Shown in pieces: positions 54,764 through 64,000 of a DNA stretch of 64,000 nt. The stretch is from Seohaeicola saemankumensis (GTDB lineage: Bacteria > Pseudomonadota > Alphaproteobacteria > Rhodobacterales > Rhodobacteraceae), in contig NZ_JAIUZI010000008.1 in NCBI RefSeq assembly GCF_020171285.1, positions 1 to 64,000 of the forward strand, written 5' to 3'. The notes beneath the pieces were generated by a model. That model was given only the letters and a program-made list of their open reading frames with translations, was not told the DNA's origin and searched no databases. Position numbers and translations under genes: made by a program. Positions within the stretch are counted from its first letter, which is position 1; each line of letters opens with the position of its first letter.

Positions 54764-56176
54764 ATGACACTGCACATCCCCTTCGACAACAGCTTCGCCC
54801 GTCTGCCCGGCACTTTCTACGCGTCCCAGATGCCCGATCCGGTGCCGGCGCCCCGGATGATTGCCTTCAACGCCGATCTGGCCCGTCTGCTGGGCATCAC
54901 TCCGGGCGAAACCGAAGAGATGGCGCAGATTTTTGCCGGCAACCATGTCCCGTCCGGGGCCAAGCCGCTGGCGCAGCTCTATTCGGGTCACCAGTTCGGC
55001 CACTACAATCCACAGCTGGGCGATGGTCGCGCCATCTTGTTGGGCGAAACCGTGGGCGCCGATGGCAAGCGCCGTGACATTCAGCTCAAGGGCGCCGGCC
55101 GTACGCCCTATTCGCGTGGGGGCGATGGCCGGGCGTGGCTGGGTCCGGTGCTGCGCGAATACCTGGTCAGCGAGGCGATGTTCGCGCTGGGGATCCCGAC
55201 CACCCGGGCGCTGGCGGCTGTGGAAACCGGCGCGCCGGTGATCCGCGAAACGGCGCTGCCCGGCGCGGTGCTGACCCGGGTGGCGTCCAGCCACCTGCGC
55301 GTGGGCACCTTCCAGATCTTCGCCGCGCGCGGCGACACCGCGAGCCTGAAGAGGCTGACAGACTACGCCATCGCCCGGCACTACCTCACGGCGCAGGGCC
55401 CGATGGAGCTGTTGGCCGCCGTTTGCAGGGCGCAGGCGGGGCTGATCGCGCAATGGATGGGCGTCGGTTTCATCCACGGCGTGATGAACACTGATAACTG
55501 CTCGATCGCCGGTGAAACCATCGACTACGGCCCCTGCGCCTTCATGGACCGGTTCCACCCCGACACCGTCTACAGCTCGATCGACCGGGGCGGGCGCTAT
55601 GCCTATGCCAATCAGCCCAACATCGCGGTCTGGAACATGGCGCAGCTGGCCACCGCGCTGATCCAGCAGATAGACAACCGCGAGGCCGCCGTCGAACGGG
55701 CCACCGAAATCGTACACGCGATGCCGGCGCTGATCCACGCGCAATGGCTTGAACAATTCCGGCGCAAGCTGGCGCTGACCGATGCCCGCGATGGCGACGA
55801 AGACCTGGTCACCGACCTGCTCACCCTGATGGCGCAGCAACAGGCCGATTTCACCAATACCTTCCGCGCGTTGGGCTCGGCCGCCGCCCGCGATCACTTT
55901 ACCGACCGCGCCGCCTTCGATGCCTGGGAAACCCGCTGGCAGACCCGCCGGACCGGCCAGCCCGCCGCCGCTCCGCTGATCCGCGTCGCCAATCCCGCGA
56001 TCATCCCGCGCAACCACCGGGTCGAACAGATGATCGCGGCCGCCACGGACGGCGACTATACCCTGTTCCACCGGCTCACCACCGCGCTGTCGACGCCTTA
56101 TGACGATGCCCCCGAGGATCTGACCCGCCCGCCGTCGCCGGACGAAGAGATCGAGGCCACCTTCTGCGGCACCTGA
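54764..56176 (+). CDS. selO: Protein adenylyltransferase SelO (YdiU/UPF0061)
   Basis: A 470-residue pseudokinase-fold enzyme that AMPylates Ser, Thr or Tyr of proteins, linked to redox stress. Signatures: AQLYSGHQFGHYNPQLGDGRAILLGE, GAGRTPYSRGGDGRAWLGPVLREYLVSEAM and GFIHGVMNTDNCSIAGETIDYGPCAFMD, with the catalytic and Mg-binding Asp/Asn. The C-terminal FCGT carries the Cys that replaces selenocysteine of eukaryotic homologs. Interspersed element copy F starts at the base after the stop. Confidence 0.95.
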   Translation: MTLHIPFDNSFARLPGTFYASQMPDPVPAPRMIAFNADLARLLGITPGETEEMAQIFAGNHVPSGAKPLAQLYSGHQFGHYNPQLGDGRAILLGETVGADGKRRDIQLKGAGRTPYSRGGDGRAWLGPVLREYLVSEAMFALGIPTTRALAAVETGAPVIRETALPGAVLTRVASSHLRVGTFQIFAARGDTASLKRLTDYAIARHYLTAQGPMELLAAVCRAQAGLIAQWMGVGFIHGVMNTDNCSIAGETIDYGPCAFMDRFHPDTVYSSIDRGGRYAYANQPNIAVWNMAQLATALIQQIDNREAAVERATEIVHAMPALIHAQWLEQFRRKLALTDARDGDEDLVTDLLTLMAQQQADFTNTFRALGSAAARDHFTDRAAFDAWETRWQTRRTGQPAAAPLIRVANPAIIPRNHRVEQMIAAATDGDYTLFHRLTTALSTPYDDAPEDLTRPPSPDEEIEATFCGT

Positions 56177-56250
56177 CCCTTTCATCTCTTCAAAAATACT
56201 CTGCCGGGGTGAATTGCTCCGCAGGAGCAAGAGGGGGTGCAAAACCCCCT
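56177..56250 (+). repeat. Interspersed element, copy F
   Basis: Core TTTCATCTCTTCAAAAATACTC (56180-56201), abutting the selO stop. Downstream hairpins are TTGCTCC-GCA-GGAGCAA (56214-56230) and AGGGGGT-GCAAA-ACCCCCT (56232-56250). It lies between converging genes. Confidence 0.78.
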
Positions 56251-56266
56251 TGCGCCCTTGGCCCCC

Positions 56267-57142
56267 CTAACGTCGGTTGATCAGGAACACCCCGGCCGCC
56301 ACCAGCCCCAGCGCCGCCCAAACCTGCGGGCCGATCTGCTCGCTCAGCAGCAGCCAGCCGAGCAGCACCGCCAGCACCGGCGACAGAAAACTGAACGAGG
56401 CCACGCCGCTGGCGCGGTAGGTGGCCATCAGCTGGAACCACAACAGAAAACCCAGGCTGACCACGAACACCGACTGGAACAGCAGCCCGGCCACGTGAAT
56501 GGGCTGGAGGTCGCGGATCATCTCGCCGAACAGCGGCGCCAGCAGCAACATCACCGGTGCCGAAATCGCCAGCTGGAACAGCAGCTGCGCCTCCGGCGCC
56601 ACCCGCGCCAGCGGCGTCATTCGTACCATCAGCGCGATCGCGGCCCAGGACATCGCCGCCACCAGTGCCATCAGGTCCCCGCTCAGGCTGCCCGGCCCAC
56701 TGCCGCGCACCATCAGCGCCAGCGCCACCCCGGCCATGGCCATCATCAGGCCCAGGGCACGCAGCCCGCTCAGCCGCTCGCCCGGCAGCCACAGATGCGC
56801 CGCCAGCCCCAGCCAGACCGGCATCGAGTAAAAGATCACCGAGGCCCGGCTGACCGTGGTCCGGTCCAGCGCCAGGTAGAGGCAGATGAATTCAAAGGCA
56901 AAGACCAGCCCCAGCGCCACGCCCCAGCCAAAGGCCGCCCGCGTTACCTTTAGCTCGACCCGGCGCCAGCGGATCCACACCAGCAGCACCAGCAGCCCCA
57001 GCGCCGACCGGGCGCCGGCCTGAAACACCGGGCCAAAGCCGCCGCCGGTGACCTTGATGACCACCTGGTTGAATGCCAGCAGCGTGGCGAAACCGATCAG
57101 GGCCGCCGCACCGACCCCGTCGATATCGCGTTTCTCTTCCAT
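56267..57142 (-). CDS. DMT superfamily (EamA) transporter
   Basis: A 291-residue inner-membrane exporter with about ten hydrophobic helices in two EamA halves (GAAALIGFATLLAFNQVVIKV... and ...LMALVAAMSWAAIALMV). EamA proteins often export amino acids or metabolites; the substrate here is unknown. I start at MEEKRDIDG. The gene ends 17 bases from the repeat element that follows selO. Confidence 0.9.
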   Translation of the reverse strand: MEEKRDIDGVGAAALIGFATLLAFNQVVIKVTGGGFGPVFQAGARSALGLLVLLVWIRWRRVELKVTRAAFGWGVALGLVFAFEFICLYLALDRTTVSRASVIFYSMPVWLGLAAHLWLPGERLSGLRALGLMMAMAGVALALMVRGSGPGSLSGDLMALVAAMSWAAIALMVRMTPLARVAPEAQLLFQLAISAPVMLLLAPLFGEMIRDLQPIHVAGLLFQSVFVVSLGFLLWFQLMATYRASGVASFSFLSPVLAVLLGWLLLSEQIGPQVWAALGLVAAGVFLINRR

Positions 57143-57234
57143 GCGCCCAAAGGATGGGCAGAACTCAGCGCTGTCAATACCGCGACGCATTGCAGCCTTG
57201 CGCCCGCCGTTGCGGTTGGTCCAAATGGGCTGCC

Positions 57235-57954
57235 ATGACTCGTGACACTTTGCCTGAACCCCGCGCCCTGCGCCTGGCCAGCTACAACATCTGCAAATGC
57301 ATCGGTCTCGATTTTCGCCGCCAGCCGCGCCGGACGCTGAATGTGCTGAACGATCTGGGGGCCGACATCGTTCTGTTGCAGGAGGCCGACCGCCGTCTGC
57401 CGCCGCGTCCCGCCGCGTTGCCGCATTTCGTGCTGAACGAGGCGGGCTGGAAGATCGTCGATCTTGGCGGCGCCGGGTCGCTGGGCTGGCACGGCAATGC
57501 GGTGATCTGGCGCGGCGCGGATATCACCGAAACCGCCAAGAGCCACATCGCGCTGCCCGGCCTGGAACCGCGTGGCGCGGTGCGGGTGGATTTTTCCACG
57601 CCGATGGGCCCGTTGCGGGTGATCGGCGCGCATCTTGGGTTGGTCGCCTCCTACCGTCACCGGCAGTTGCAGCATATCGACCGTGAAACCGCCGATCTGC
57701 CGCAGATGCCCACCGTTTTGGCCGGCGATTTCAACGACTGGTCGCGCCAGCCGGTGCTGGACCGGCTGCTGCCGCGCATGCGGTTCCTGCCACAGCGCCC
57801 CAGCTTTCCCTCGCCCAGCCCGTTGGGCGCGCTGGACCGGATCGTGCTGGGGCCGGGTCTTCGGGCGCTGAAACACGGGGTGCATGCCGCTCGCCCGGCG
57901 CATATCGCCTCTGATCACCTGCCGGTCTGGGCCGACCTCGCGTTCGACCCGTAA
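57235..57954 (+). CDS. Endonuclease/exonuclease/phosphatase (EEP) family protein
   Basis: A 239-residue EEP-fold metal-dependent hydrolase. LRLASYNICKCIG has the first metal-binding Asn, IVLLQEADRRLP the catalytic Glu, AGDFNDWS the Asp/Asn pair, and IASDHLPVWADL the final Asp-His. The substrate may be DNA, a phospholipid or a phosphoinositide; it cannot be told. It is divergent from the DMT gene, with 92 bases between starts. Confidence 0.9.
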   Translation: MTRDTLPEPRALRLASYNICKCIGLDFRRQPRRTLNVLNDLGADIVLLQEADRRLPPRPAALPHFVLNEAGWKIVDLGGAGSLGWHGNAVIWRGADITETAKSHIALPGLEPRGAVRVDFSTPMGPLRVIGAHLGLVASYRHRQLQHIDRETADLPQMPTVLAGDFNDWSRQPVLDRLLPRMRFLPQRPSFPSPSPLGALDRIVLGPGLRALKHGVHAARPAHIASDHLPVWADLAFDP

Positions 57955-58046
57955 CGCCGCGCGCCATTGCCAGCGACACAAAACCCGGTAGCCCTCGGCC
58001 CGATCAAACGGTAAACCCGAAGTCCAGATCAGGATGGACGACCACG

Positions 58047-58463
58047 ATGACCGATACGATCATGTCCCGCTGCGAGGCCAAGGGCCTGCGCATGACCGGC
58101 CAGCGCCGCACCATCGCGCAGGTGCTGCAGGACAGCGACGATCACCCCGACGTCGAAGAACTCTATGCCCGCGCAAGCGCCATCGACGCCGGGATTTCCA
58201 TCGCCACGGTCTATCGCACGGTCAAGCTGTTCGAAGAGGCGGGTATTCTCGAACGGCTGGAATTCGGCGACGGCCGCGCCCGCTACGAGGATGCCGAACG
58301 CGATCATCATGATCACCTGATCGACCTGAACTCGGGCGAGGTGATCGAATTTGTCGATCCCGAGATCGAGGCGCTGCAGGAAAAGATCGCCGCCAAACTC
58401 GGCTTCGAGTTGCGCGGCCACAAGCTGGAACTCTACGGCGTGCCGATCCGCAAGAAGGGCTGA
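58047..58463 (+). CDS. Fur family transcriptional regulator (Fur/Mur-like)
   Basis: A 138-residue Fur-type regulator: winged helix RMTGQRRTIAQVL to SIATVYRTVKLFEEAGI (about 16-66), then a dimerisation and metal-binding part with HHDHLIDLNSG (H87-H90) and the His of GHKLELYG. It lacks a C-terminal CxxC zinc site. In alphaproteobacteria such proteins are often Mur (manganese-responsive) rather than true Fur; the metal is not decided here. It converges on the AbrB-type gene with a 4-base gap. Confidence 0.92.
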   Translation: MTDTIMSRCEAKGLRMTGQRRTIAQVLQDSDDHPDVEELYARASAIDAGISIATVYRTVKLFEEAGILERLEFGDGRARYEDAERDHHDHLIDLNSGEVIEFVDPEIEALQEKIAAKLGFELRGHKLELYGVPIRKKG

Positions 58464-58467
58464 GCGT

Positions 58468-59508
58468 TCAGGGGGTCTTTGGCGACCGGCCCAGCGACAG
58501 CGGGATCAGCAGGCTCAGCATCAGCAGGCGCATGATGTGGCAGGCCGCGATAAAGCCGGGACTGGCGCCCATCGTCGCCCCCAGCGCCACCATGGTTTCC
58601 AGCCCGCCCGGCGAAAAGGCGGTCAGCACATGCGCCAGTGGCATCTGCAGCCCGTAGGCCACCGGCACCGCCGCCACCGCCGCGATGGCGACGGAAATCG
58701 CGGTCACGGTCAACCCCGCCAACAGCGCGGCACGAAACTGCGCCATGCTCATGCCGGAAAATCGTGTGCCGATCAGCGTGCCCAGCCCCAGGAACGCCGG
58801 TAGCGTCAGCCACAGGGGTACCGTTCCGGGGGTGACATCGGTAACATGCCCCAGCGCCGAAACCGTCATCGATCCCAGCAGCATCGGTGCCGGCAGCCGC
58901 AGCCGCTTCAGCCCCAGACCCGCCAGCGCCCCCAGAACGGCCAGTGCGATCCAGTGCGCGGCAATCATCGGCGTCCCGCCGGGCAGGGCGGTGACCCCCA
59001 TCTTGTAACCCATTGCCATAGCCACGAAGGGCACGCTGACGGTCAGCGCCAGCAGGCGAATCGACTGGACCACCGCGACCCTGCCGACATTGCTGTGGGT
59101 GTCCGTGGCCAGCGACATCACGAAACTCAGGTGTCCGGGCGCCACCGACAGCGCCGCGCTGCGCCGGTCAAAGCCAAAGCCCCGCACCAGCACCGCGCGG
59201 CCGACCCCGATGATCCCGATCAGCATCACGAAGAGAGCCACGAACGCCAGCGGCCAGCGCAGGATCGCGTTGCCCGCATCCGCCGTGAACCCCGACCCGA
59301 TCCCGGTGCCCAGGAACACGAAACACAGATCGCGCAGCCGATCCGAAATCCGCACCTCGATCCCGGCCAGCCCGGCGCAGGATACGGCGAGTGCAGGACC
59401 GATCAGCACCGCTGCCGGCATCGACAGCGCATAGGCCACCGCGCCACCACACGCGCCGATGGCGACGCTGCGCAGGGTCAGCCAAAGGGGAACGGACGAT
59501 GCAGTCAT
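58468..59508 (-). CDS. AbrB-duplication membrane protein
   Basis: A 346-residue polytopic membrane protein of the AbrB family (Pfam AbrB, named for an ammonia-monooxygenase-regulator annotation, not the Bacillus DNA-binding protein). It has two homologous halves of about five helices each (PLWLTLRSVAIGACGGAVAYAL... and ...VPLWLTLPAFLGLGTLIGTRFSG). The function is not established; transport is likely from the topology. It is divergent from the second DMT gene with 114 bases between starts. Confidence 0.88.
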   Translation of the reverse strand: MTASSVPLWLTLRSVAIGACGGAVAYALSMPAAVLIGPALAVSCAGLAGIEVRISDRLRDLCFVFLGTGIGSGFTADAGNAILRWPLAFVALFVMLIGIIGVGRAVLVRGFGFDRRSAALSVAPGHLSFVMSLATDTHSNVGRVAVVQSIRLLALTVSVPFVAMAMGYKMGVTALPGGTPMIAAHWIALAVLGALAGLGLKRLRLPAPMLLGSMTVSALGHVTDVTPGTVPLWLTLPAFLGLGTLIGTRFSGMSMAQFRAALLAGLTVTAISVAIAAVAAVPVAYGLQMPLAHVLTAFSPGGLETMVALGATMGASPGFIAACHIMRLLMLSLLIPLSLGRSPKTP

Positions 59509-59622
59509 GCGCTGTGCGTATCACCGCATCCCACCGGCTACAATCGGGTCCGCGCGGGCTTGCGGCGGTCGGGGGAATGCGCCATTGGCGATCCGGTACA
59601 CCTCTGTTTTCGGACATATCTA

Positions 59623-60492
59623 ATGGACAACCTGCGCGGCGCGGTATTGATGACACTGGCCATGTTCGGCTTTGCGGTCGAGGACATGTTCATCAAGTTG
59701 ATGGCTGGCGCTCTGCCGACCTGGCAGATCATCGCTGCGCTGGGGGCAGGCGGGGCCGTTGCCTATGGCATTCTGGCCCGGCTCAAAGGGCAGCACCTGT
59801 GGAGCCGCGACTTTCTCAGCGGTCCGATCCTGCTGCGCAACCTCGGCGAACTGATCGGGACCACCGGGTTTGTCACCGCCATCGCGCTGACCCCGATCTC
59901 CTCGGCCTCGGCCGTGTTGCAGGCGACGCCGCTGGCGGTGACGCTGGGCGCGGCTCTGTTTCTCGGCGAACCAGTGGGCTGGCGCCGGTGGAGCGCGATC
60001 CTGGTCGGTCTGGGCGGCGTGCTGCTGGTGATCCGGCCCGGTCTGGATGCCTTTGACGCCAACTCGCTCTTTGCCCTGCTGGCCGTGGTCGGGCTGGGTG
60101 TCCGCGATCTGGCGACACGCCGCATCCATGCCGATGTCTCCTCGGTCCAGCTCAGCTTTCTGGGGTTTCTCACCCTGATCCCGGCGGCGCTGCTGCTGTC
60201 TGTCTTCAGCCCGCGCGCGCCGGTGATGCCGGATGCCGACCTTTGGCTGCTGACCATCGGTGCTGTGGTGCTGGGGGTGACGTCTTATTACGCCATCGTT
60301 GCCGCCATGCGGGTGGGCGAGGTGTCCTACGTCACCCCGTTCCGCTATTCACGGCTGGTCTTTGCGCTGGCCGTCGGCATGATCGTCTTTGACGAGAAGC
60401 CTGACGCGCCGATGCTGATCGGCGCGGCAATCATCGTCGCCTCCGGCATCTACACGGTCTGGCGCGAGCGCAAACATCGCGCTGTGACCTGA
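59623..60492 (+). CDS. DMT superfamily (EamA) transporter
   Basis: A 289-residue ten-helix transporter of the EamA family. It starts MDNLRGAVLMTLAMFGFAVEDMFIKLMAG; the first half contains PISSASAVLQATPLAVTLGAALFLGEPVGWRRW and the second GVTSYYAIVAAMRVGEVSYVTPFRYSRLVFAL. It resembles the RhtA/RarD-like exporters. I reject the upstream extension to 58846, which is a high-GC shadow. It is followed by eno after 77 bases. Confidence 0.9.
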   Translation: MDNLRGAVLMTLAMFGFAVEDMFIKLMAGALPTWQIIAALGAGGAVAYGILARLKGQHLWSRDFLSGPILLRNLGELIGTTGFVTAIALTPISSASAVLQATPLAVTLGAALFLGEPVGWRRWSAILVGLGGVLLVIRPGLDAFDANSLFALLAVVGLGVRDLATRRIHADVSSVQLSFLGFLTLIPAALLLSVFSPRAPVMPDADLWLLTIGAVVLGVTSYYAIVAAMRVGEVSYVTPFRYSRLVFALAVGMIVFDEKPDAPMLIGAAIIVASGIYTVWRERKHRAVT

Positions 60493-60527
60493 GCGGCCCT
60501 TTTCCTTGGCCCGCGACGGGGGTATGA

Positions 60528-61844
<1,317 letters not shown>

Positions 61845-61864
61845 CTGTCGCCACGGCGACATAC

Positions 61865-61896
61865 ACGGCCCGGCCCCCGCAAGGCCGGGCCGTTTT
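61865..61896 (+). terminator. Rho-independent terminator of eno
   Basis: A perfect 11-bp stem ACGGCCCGGCC / GGCCGGGCCGT (61865-61875, 61883-61893) with a 7-base loop, followed by TTT on the plus strand. The DUF1330 gene runs towards it from the other side. Confidence 0.9.
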
Positions 61897-61901
61897 GCGT
61901 T

Positions 61902-62189
61902 TCACAAACCCTCGACCAGCAGCAATTCGGTTTCCGCCGCCTGCTCGCGGATCGCGCGCGCCGCGCCATAGTCATCCGAATGGTAAAACGCCCGCGCGGT
62001 GTCCAGATCTTCGAACTCGATCACCACGGCAATGCCGCTGTCCGCACCTTCCTTGATCTCGGGCGTTGGGTTCGTCACCAGCACCCTGCCGCCGAACTTC
62101 TTGATCGCCGGACCGGCAAGGGACCGGAATTCCAGCATCTTTTCCATGTCATGGGCGCGAATATGGGCGATCAGGTAACCCTTTGGCAT
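61902..62189 (-). CDS. DUF1330 family protein
   Basis: A 95-residue ferredoxin-like-fold protein: GYLIAHIRAHDMEKMLEFRSLAGPAIKKFGGRVLV, then EIKEGADSGIAVVIEFEDLDTARAFYHSDDYGAARAIRE, the complete DUF1330 signature. The function is unknown. The start has a GGAGAAA site. It converges on eno. Confidence 0.92.
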   Translation of the reverse strand: MPKGYLIAHIRAHDMEKMLEFRSLAGPAIKKFGGRVLVTNPTPEIKEGADSGIAVVIEFEDLDTARAFYHSDDYGAARAIREQAAETELLLVEGL

Positions 62190-62235
62190 ATGTCTTTCTC
62201 CTGCAAATGATCCAGACATAGCACATTTCGCGGAC

Positions 62236-62685
62236 CTACAGGCGCTTTGACATCAAGAGATACTTGCCGCGCCCCTGAAACCCGGCGCGAGCATAGAGCC
62301 GCTGGGCGACCTCGTTGCTGCGCTCCACCTCCAGGTGGATCGCCTGCACGCCGGCACCGGCCAGCGCGCGGGGCAGGGCGATCAGCACATCCGTGGCAAT
62401 GCCCCGCCCCCGCACCGCCGGCCGCACATAGATCTCGTCGATAAAGGCGTCGAGCCCACCCAGTTCCACCGACCAGCCAAAGGTCACCACGATGTAGCCG
62501 ATCGGCGCCCGGACCGGCCCGATCAGGTAAACCGCACCATGCGGAATGCCCTCAAGCAGCGGCGCCAGCGCTCCGGCGCGCGCCTCGTCGCTCCCTTCCA
62601 GACCCTGTTCGGCGTGAAAGGCGGCGACCAGCGACAACAACCGGTCCAGATCCTCGGGTTTGGCAAGATGCAGCGCCGTACTCAT
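62236..62685 (-). CDS. GNAT family N-acetyltransferase
   Basis: A 149-residue GNAT acetyltransferase. The acetyl-CoA pyrophosphate loop is VRPAVRGRGIATDVL (Q/RxxGxG/A form), after DAFIDEIYVRP and before LEVERSNEVAQRLYARAGF. The acceptor is unknown. Its start ATG overlaps the nucleoside hydrolase stop by 4 bases, so the two are translationally coupled. Confidence 0.9.
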   Translation of the reverse strand: MSTALHLAKPEDLDRLLSLVAAFHAEQGLEGSDEARAGALAPLLEGIPHGAVYLIGPVRAPIGYIVVTFGWSVELGGLDAFIDEIYVRPAVRGRGIATDVLIALPRALAGAGVQAIHLEVERSNEVAQRLYARAGFQGRGKYLLMSKRL

Positions 62686-63620
62686 AGCCGCGCCAATCGT
62701 TCGGTGAGCAGGGCAAAGAAGCCGTCAGCATCGACATCGCCCATGAACATCGCGTTCGGCGCCCGGTCGGTGACCCGCCACCAGTCGGCCACGGTCATGC
62801 CCAAAGTCAGTTCCGAGCGGGTCTCGATCTCCACGTTGATGTGGCGGCCCGAAAACAATTCGGGCCGGATCAGATAGGCGGTGACGCAAGGGTCATGCAG
62901 CGGCGCGCCTTCGGAGCCGTATTTCTCCTTGTCGAACCGTTCAAAGAAATCGGTCATCTCGGCCACCGCCACGCCGACACGGTTGCCCAAGGCGCGAAAG
63001 GCGTCGTTGCGCGCCCGCGTGACCAGCGCCTTATGGGTGACATCCAGCGGCATCACCGTGATATCGACCCCGGATTTGAACACGATATCAGCAGCCTGCG
63101 GGTCGACGTAAATGTTGAATTCAGCCGCCGGGGTGATGTTGCCCACCTCGAAATAGGCGCCCCCCATCAAGACGATCCCGGCCACCCGGTCCATGATGTC
63201 GGGGGCCTTTTCAAAGGCCATGGCGATATTGGTCAGTGGTCCCAGCGGGCACAGGGTGACGGCGCCCGCATCCTCGCGGCGCAGTGTTTCAATGATGAAA
63301 TCCACCGCGTGACCGTCCTGCAACGGCATCACCGGGTCGGGCAGCACCGGCCCGTTCAACCCGGTCTTGCCATGCACATGTTCGGCAGTCACCAGCTTGC
63401 GCCCCAGCGGTCTGTCGCAGCCGGCATAGACCGGCACGTCCGGCCGCCCGGCCAGCTCGCAGACAATCCGCGCGTTCTTGGCCGTCAAGGCCAAAGGCAC
63501 ATTGCCTGCTACAGCAGTGATCCCCAACACCTTGATTTCCTCAGGGCTCGCCAGAGCCAGCAGAATCGCGACCGCGTCGTCCTGTCCGGGATCGGTATCA
63601 ATAATGATTTTGCGTGCCAT
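62682..63620 (-). CDS. Inosine/uridine-preferring nucleoside hydrolase
   Basis: A 312-residue nucleoside hydrolase that cleaves ribonucleosides to base and ribose. The Ca-binding aspartate cluster DTDPGQDDA is at residues 8-16, EVNITPAAEFNIYVDPQAA-type segments bind ribose, and the late DPCVTAYLIRPELF holds the active His/Asp. It is probably a nucleoside salvage enzyme. It precedes the GNAT gene on the same strand. Confidence 0.93.
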   Translation of the reverse strand: MARKIIIDTDPGQDDAVAILLALASPEEIKVLGITAVAGNVPLALTAKNARIVCELAGRPDVPVYAGCDRPLGRKLVTAEHVHGKTGLNGPVLPDPVMPLQDGHAVDFIIETLRREDAGAVTLCPLGPLTNIAMAFEKAPDIMDRVAGIVLMGGAYFEVGNITPAAEFNIYVDPQAADIVFKSGVDITVMPLDVTHKALVTRARNDAFRALGNRVGVAVAEMTDFFERFDKEKYGSEGAPLHDPCVTAYLIRPELFSGRHINVEIETRSELTLGMTVADWWRVTDRAPNAMFMGDVDADGFFALLTERLARL

Positions 63621-63689
63621 GCCTTAGCCCTCGTCGCCACCGGCGGACCCTTACAAGCCGGGGCAGGAATGTCCACCCGCAGGTGTAGT

Positions 63690-63747
63690 CTTCATCTCTT
63701 CAAAAATACTCCGGGGGGAGGCCGAAGGCCGGGGGGCAGAGCCCCCC
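63690..63747 (+). repeat. Interspersed element, copy G
   Basis: Core CTTCATCTCTTCAAAAATACTCC shape (63690-63712), then hairpins GGCC-GAA-GGCC and GGGGGGC-AGA-GCCCCCC to 63747. Copy H lies about 75 bases downstream in inverse orientation, so their hairpin ends face each other. They fill the gap between the nucleoside hydrolase and mazG. Confidence 0.78.
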
Positions 63748-63794
63748 TCAATCAATTATCACGAGCGGAGCTGCCTCGCGCCTGCGGCCGGCAG

Positions 63795-63845
63795 GCGAGG
63801 GGCCAGCCCCTCGCGCTCCCCGGAGTATTTGCAAAGAGATGAAAG
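63795..63845 (-). repeat. Interspersed element, copy H
   Basis: Read on the minus strand: core TTTCATCTCTTTGCAAATACTCC shape (63822-63844) then hairpin GCGAGGGGC / GCCCCTCGC (63795-63814). It starts about 20 bases after the mazG stop on the same strand. Confidence 0.78.
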
Positions 63846-63866
63846 TAGGGCGGGGATGAAGTCCTG

Positions 63867-64000
63867 TCACGCTCGGCGTTCCTCGGCCTTTATCGCATTC
63901 CACAGGGCATCCATTTCGGCTAGGTCGCTGTCAATTGCGGATTTTCCCTGTTCGGCAAGTTTCGCCTCGACGGCTTCGAAGCGGCGGATGAACTTGGCGT
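63867..64000 (-). CDS. mazG: MazG nucleoside triphosphate pyrophosphohydrolase, C-terminal part
   Basis: Only the last 44 codons are in the window, continuing past its right edge. The segment AKFIRRFEAVEAKLAEQGKS then LAEMDALWNAIKAEERRA matches the conserved C-terminus of MazG, which hydrolyses non-canonical nucleoside triphosphates. The assignment rests on this short segment. Confidence 0.7.
   Translation of the reverse strand, partial: AKFIRRFEAVEAKLAEQGKSAIDSDLAEMDALWNAIKAEERRA

Noticed and set aside
58846..59622. N-terminal extension of the second DMT transporter
   Set aside because: It is antisense to the AbrB-type membrane gene and reads as basic low-complexity sequence. The ATG at 59623 starts the first membrane helix.

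Overview
The window looks like chromosomal DNA from an alphaproteobacterium of the order Rhodobacterales, most likely the Roseobacter group. The grounds are very high GC, dense coding on both strands, a GTTC-N7-GTTC type LexA site before uvrA, DUF5930-type M23 peptidase next to a bactofilin, a Grx4/BolA pair, a Fur/Mur-type regulator without a C-terminal CxxC, and a complete-looking valine catabolic set. I see no rRNA, tRNA, CRISPR array, insertion sequence or prophage. The species cannot be named from the sequence.

Layout. 1-4.4 kb: SDR dehydrogenase, class I aldolase, phosphoglycerate kinase and two overlapping cyclophilins (one cytoplasmic, one exported). 4.6-9.3 kb: DUF3179 protein, two small or exported proteins, an M23 peptidase/bactofilin envelope operon and a DUF455 ferritin-like protein. 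9.3-12.1 kb: two tandem RTX proteins arising from a segmental duplication. 12.1-24.3 kb: peroxiredoxin, an AsmA/YhdP-like giant protein, queA, MFS transporter, DUF924, lpdA, GST, PHA depolymerase, methyltransferase, rhodanese. 24.4-29.2 kb: uvrA, a third RTX protein, VOC protein. 29.5-38.2 kb: valine catabolism (isobutyryl-CoA dehydrogenase, a single reading frame joining 3-hydroxyisobutyryl-CoA hydrolase to 3-hydroxyisobutyrate dehydrogenase, and mmsA further on), interrupted by a YbdK-type ligase, a methyltransferase, an L,D-transpeptidase and two proteins of unknown function. 38.3-43.1 kb: LysR regulator, CBS protein, coaD, an alpha/beta hydrolase bracketed by 161-bp direct repeats, a tiny membrane protein and gap. 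43.4-49.1 kb: acidic secreted-like protein, Na/Ca exchanger, DUF808 protein, thioesterase and a lower-GC NYN-nuclease/lipoprotein pair. 49.1-64 kb: tkt, a coiled-coil protein with zapA, cytochrome b561, grx4/bolA, DUF985 cupin, SelO, two DMT exporters, EEP nuclease, Fur-type regulator, AbrB-type membrane protein, eno, DUF1330, GNAT plus nucleoside hydrolase, and the end of mazG.

Central carbon metabolism is over-represented (fda, pgk, gap, tkt, eno, lpdA). Two of these promoters, gap and fda, carry the same LacI-type GTTAGCGC palindrome, suggesting a shared regulator.

The most interesting non-gene signal is an interspersed element found eight times, always between genes and usually just after a 3' end. 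It has a near-invariant core (TTTCATCTCTT, three variable bases, AAATACTC) followed by hairpins whose sequences differ between copies while pairing is kept. Three copies also carry an upstream block of hairpins with compensatory changes. Two of those copies form the 161-bp direct repeats around the alpha/beta hydrolase. The other leading observations are the in-frame fusion of two consecutive valine-pathway enzymes and a hairpin that buries the ribosome binding site of a methyltransferase gene.
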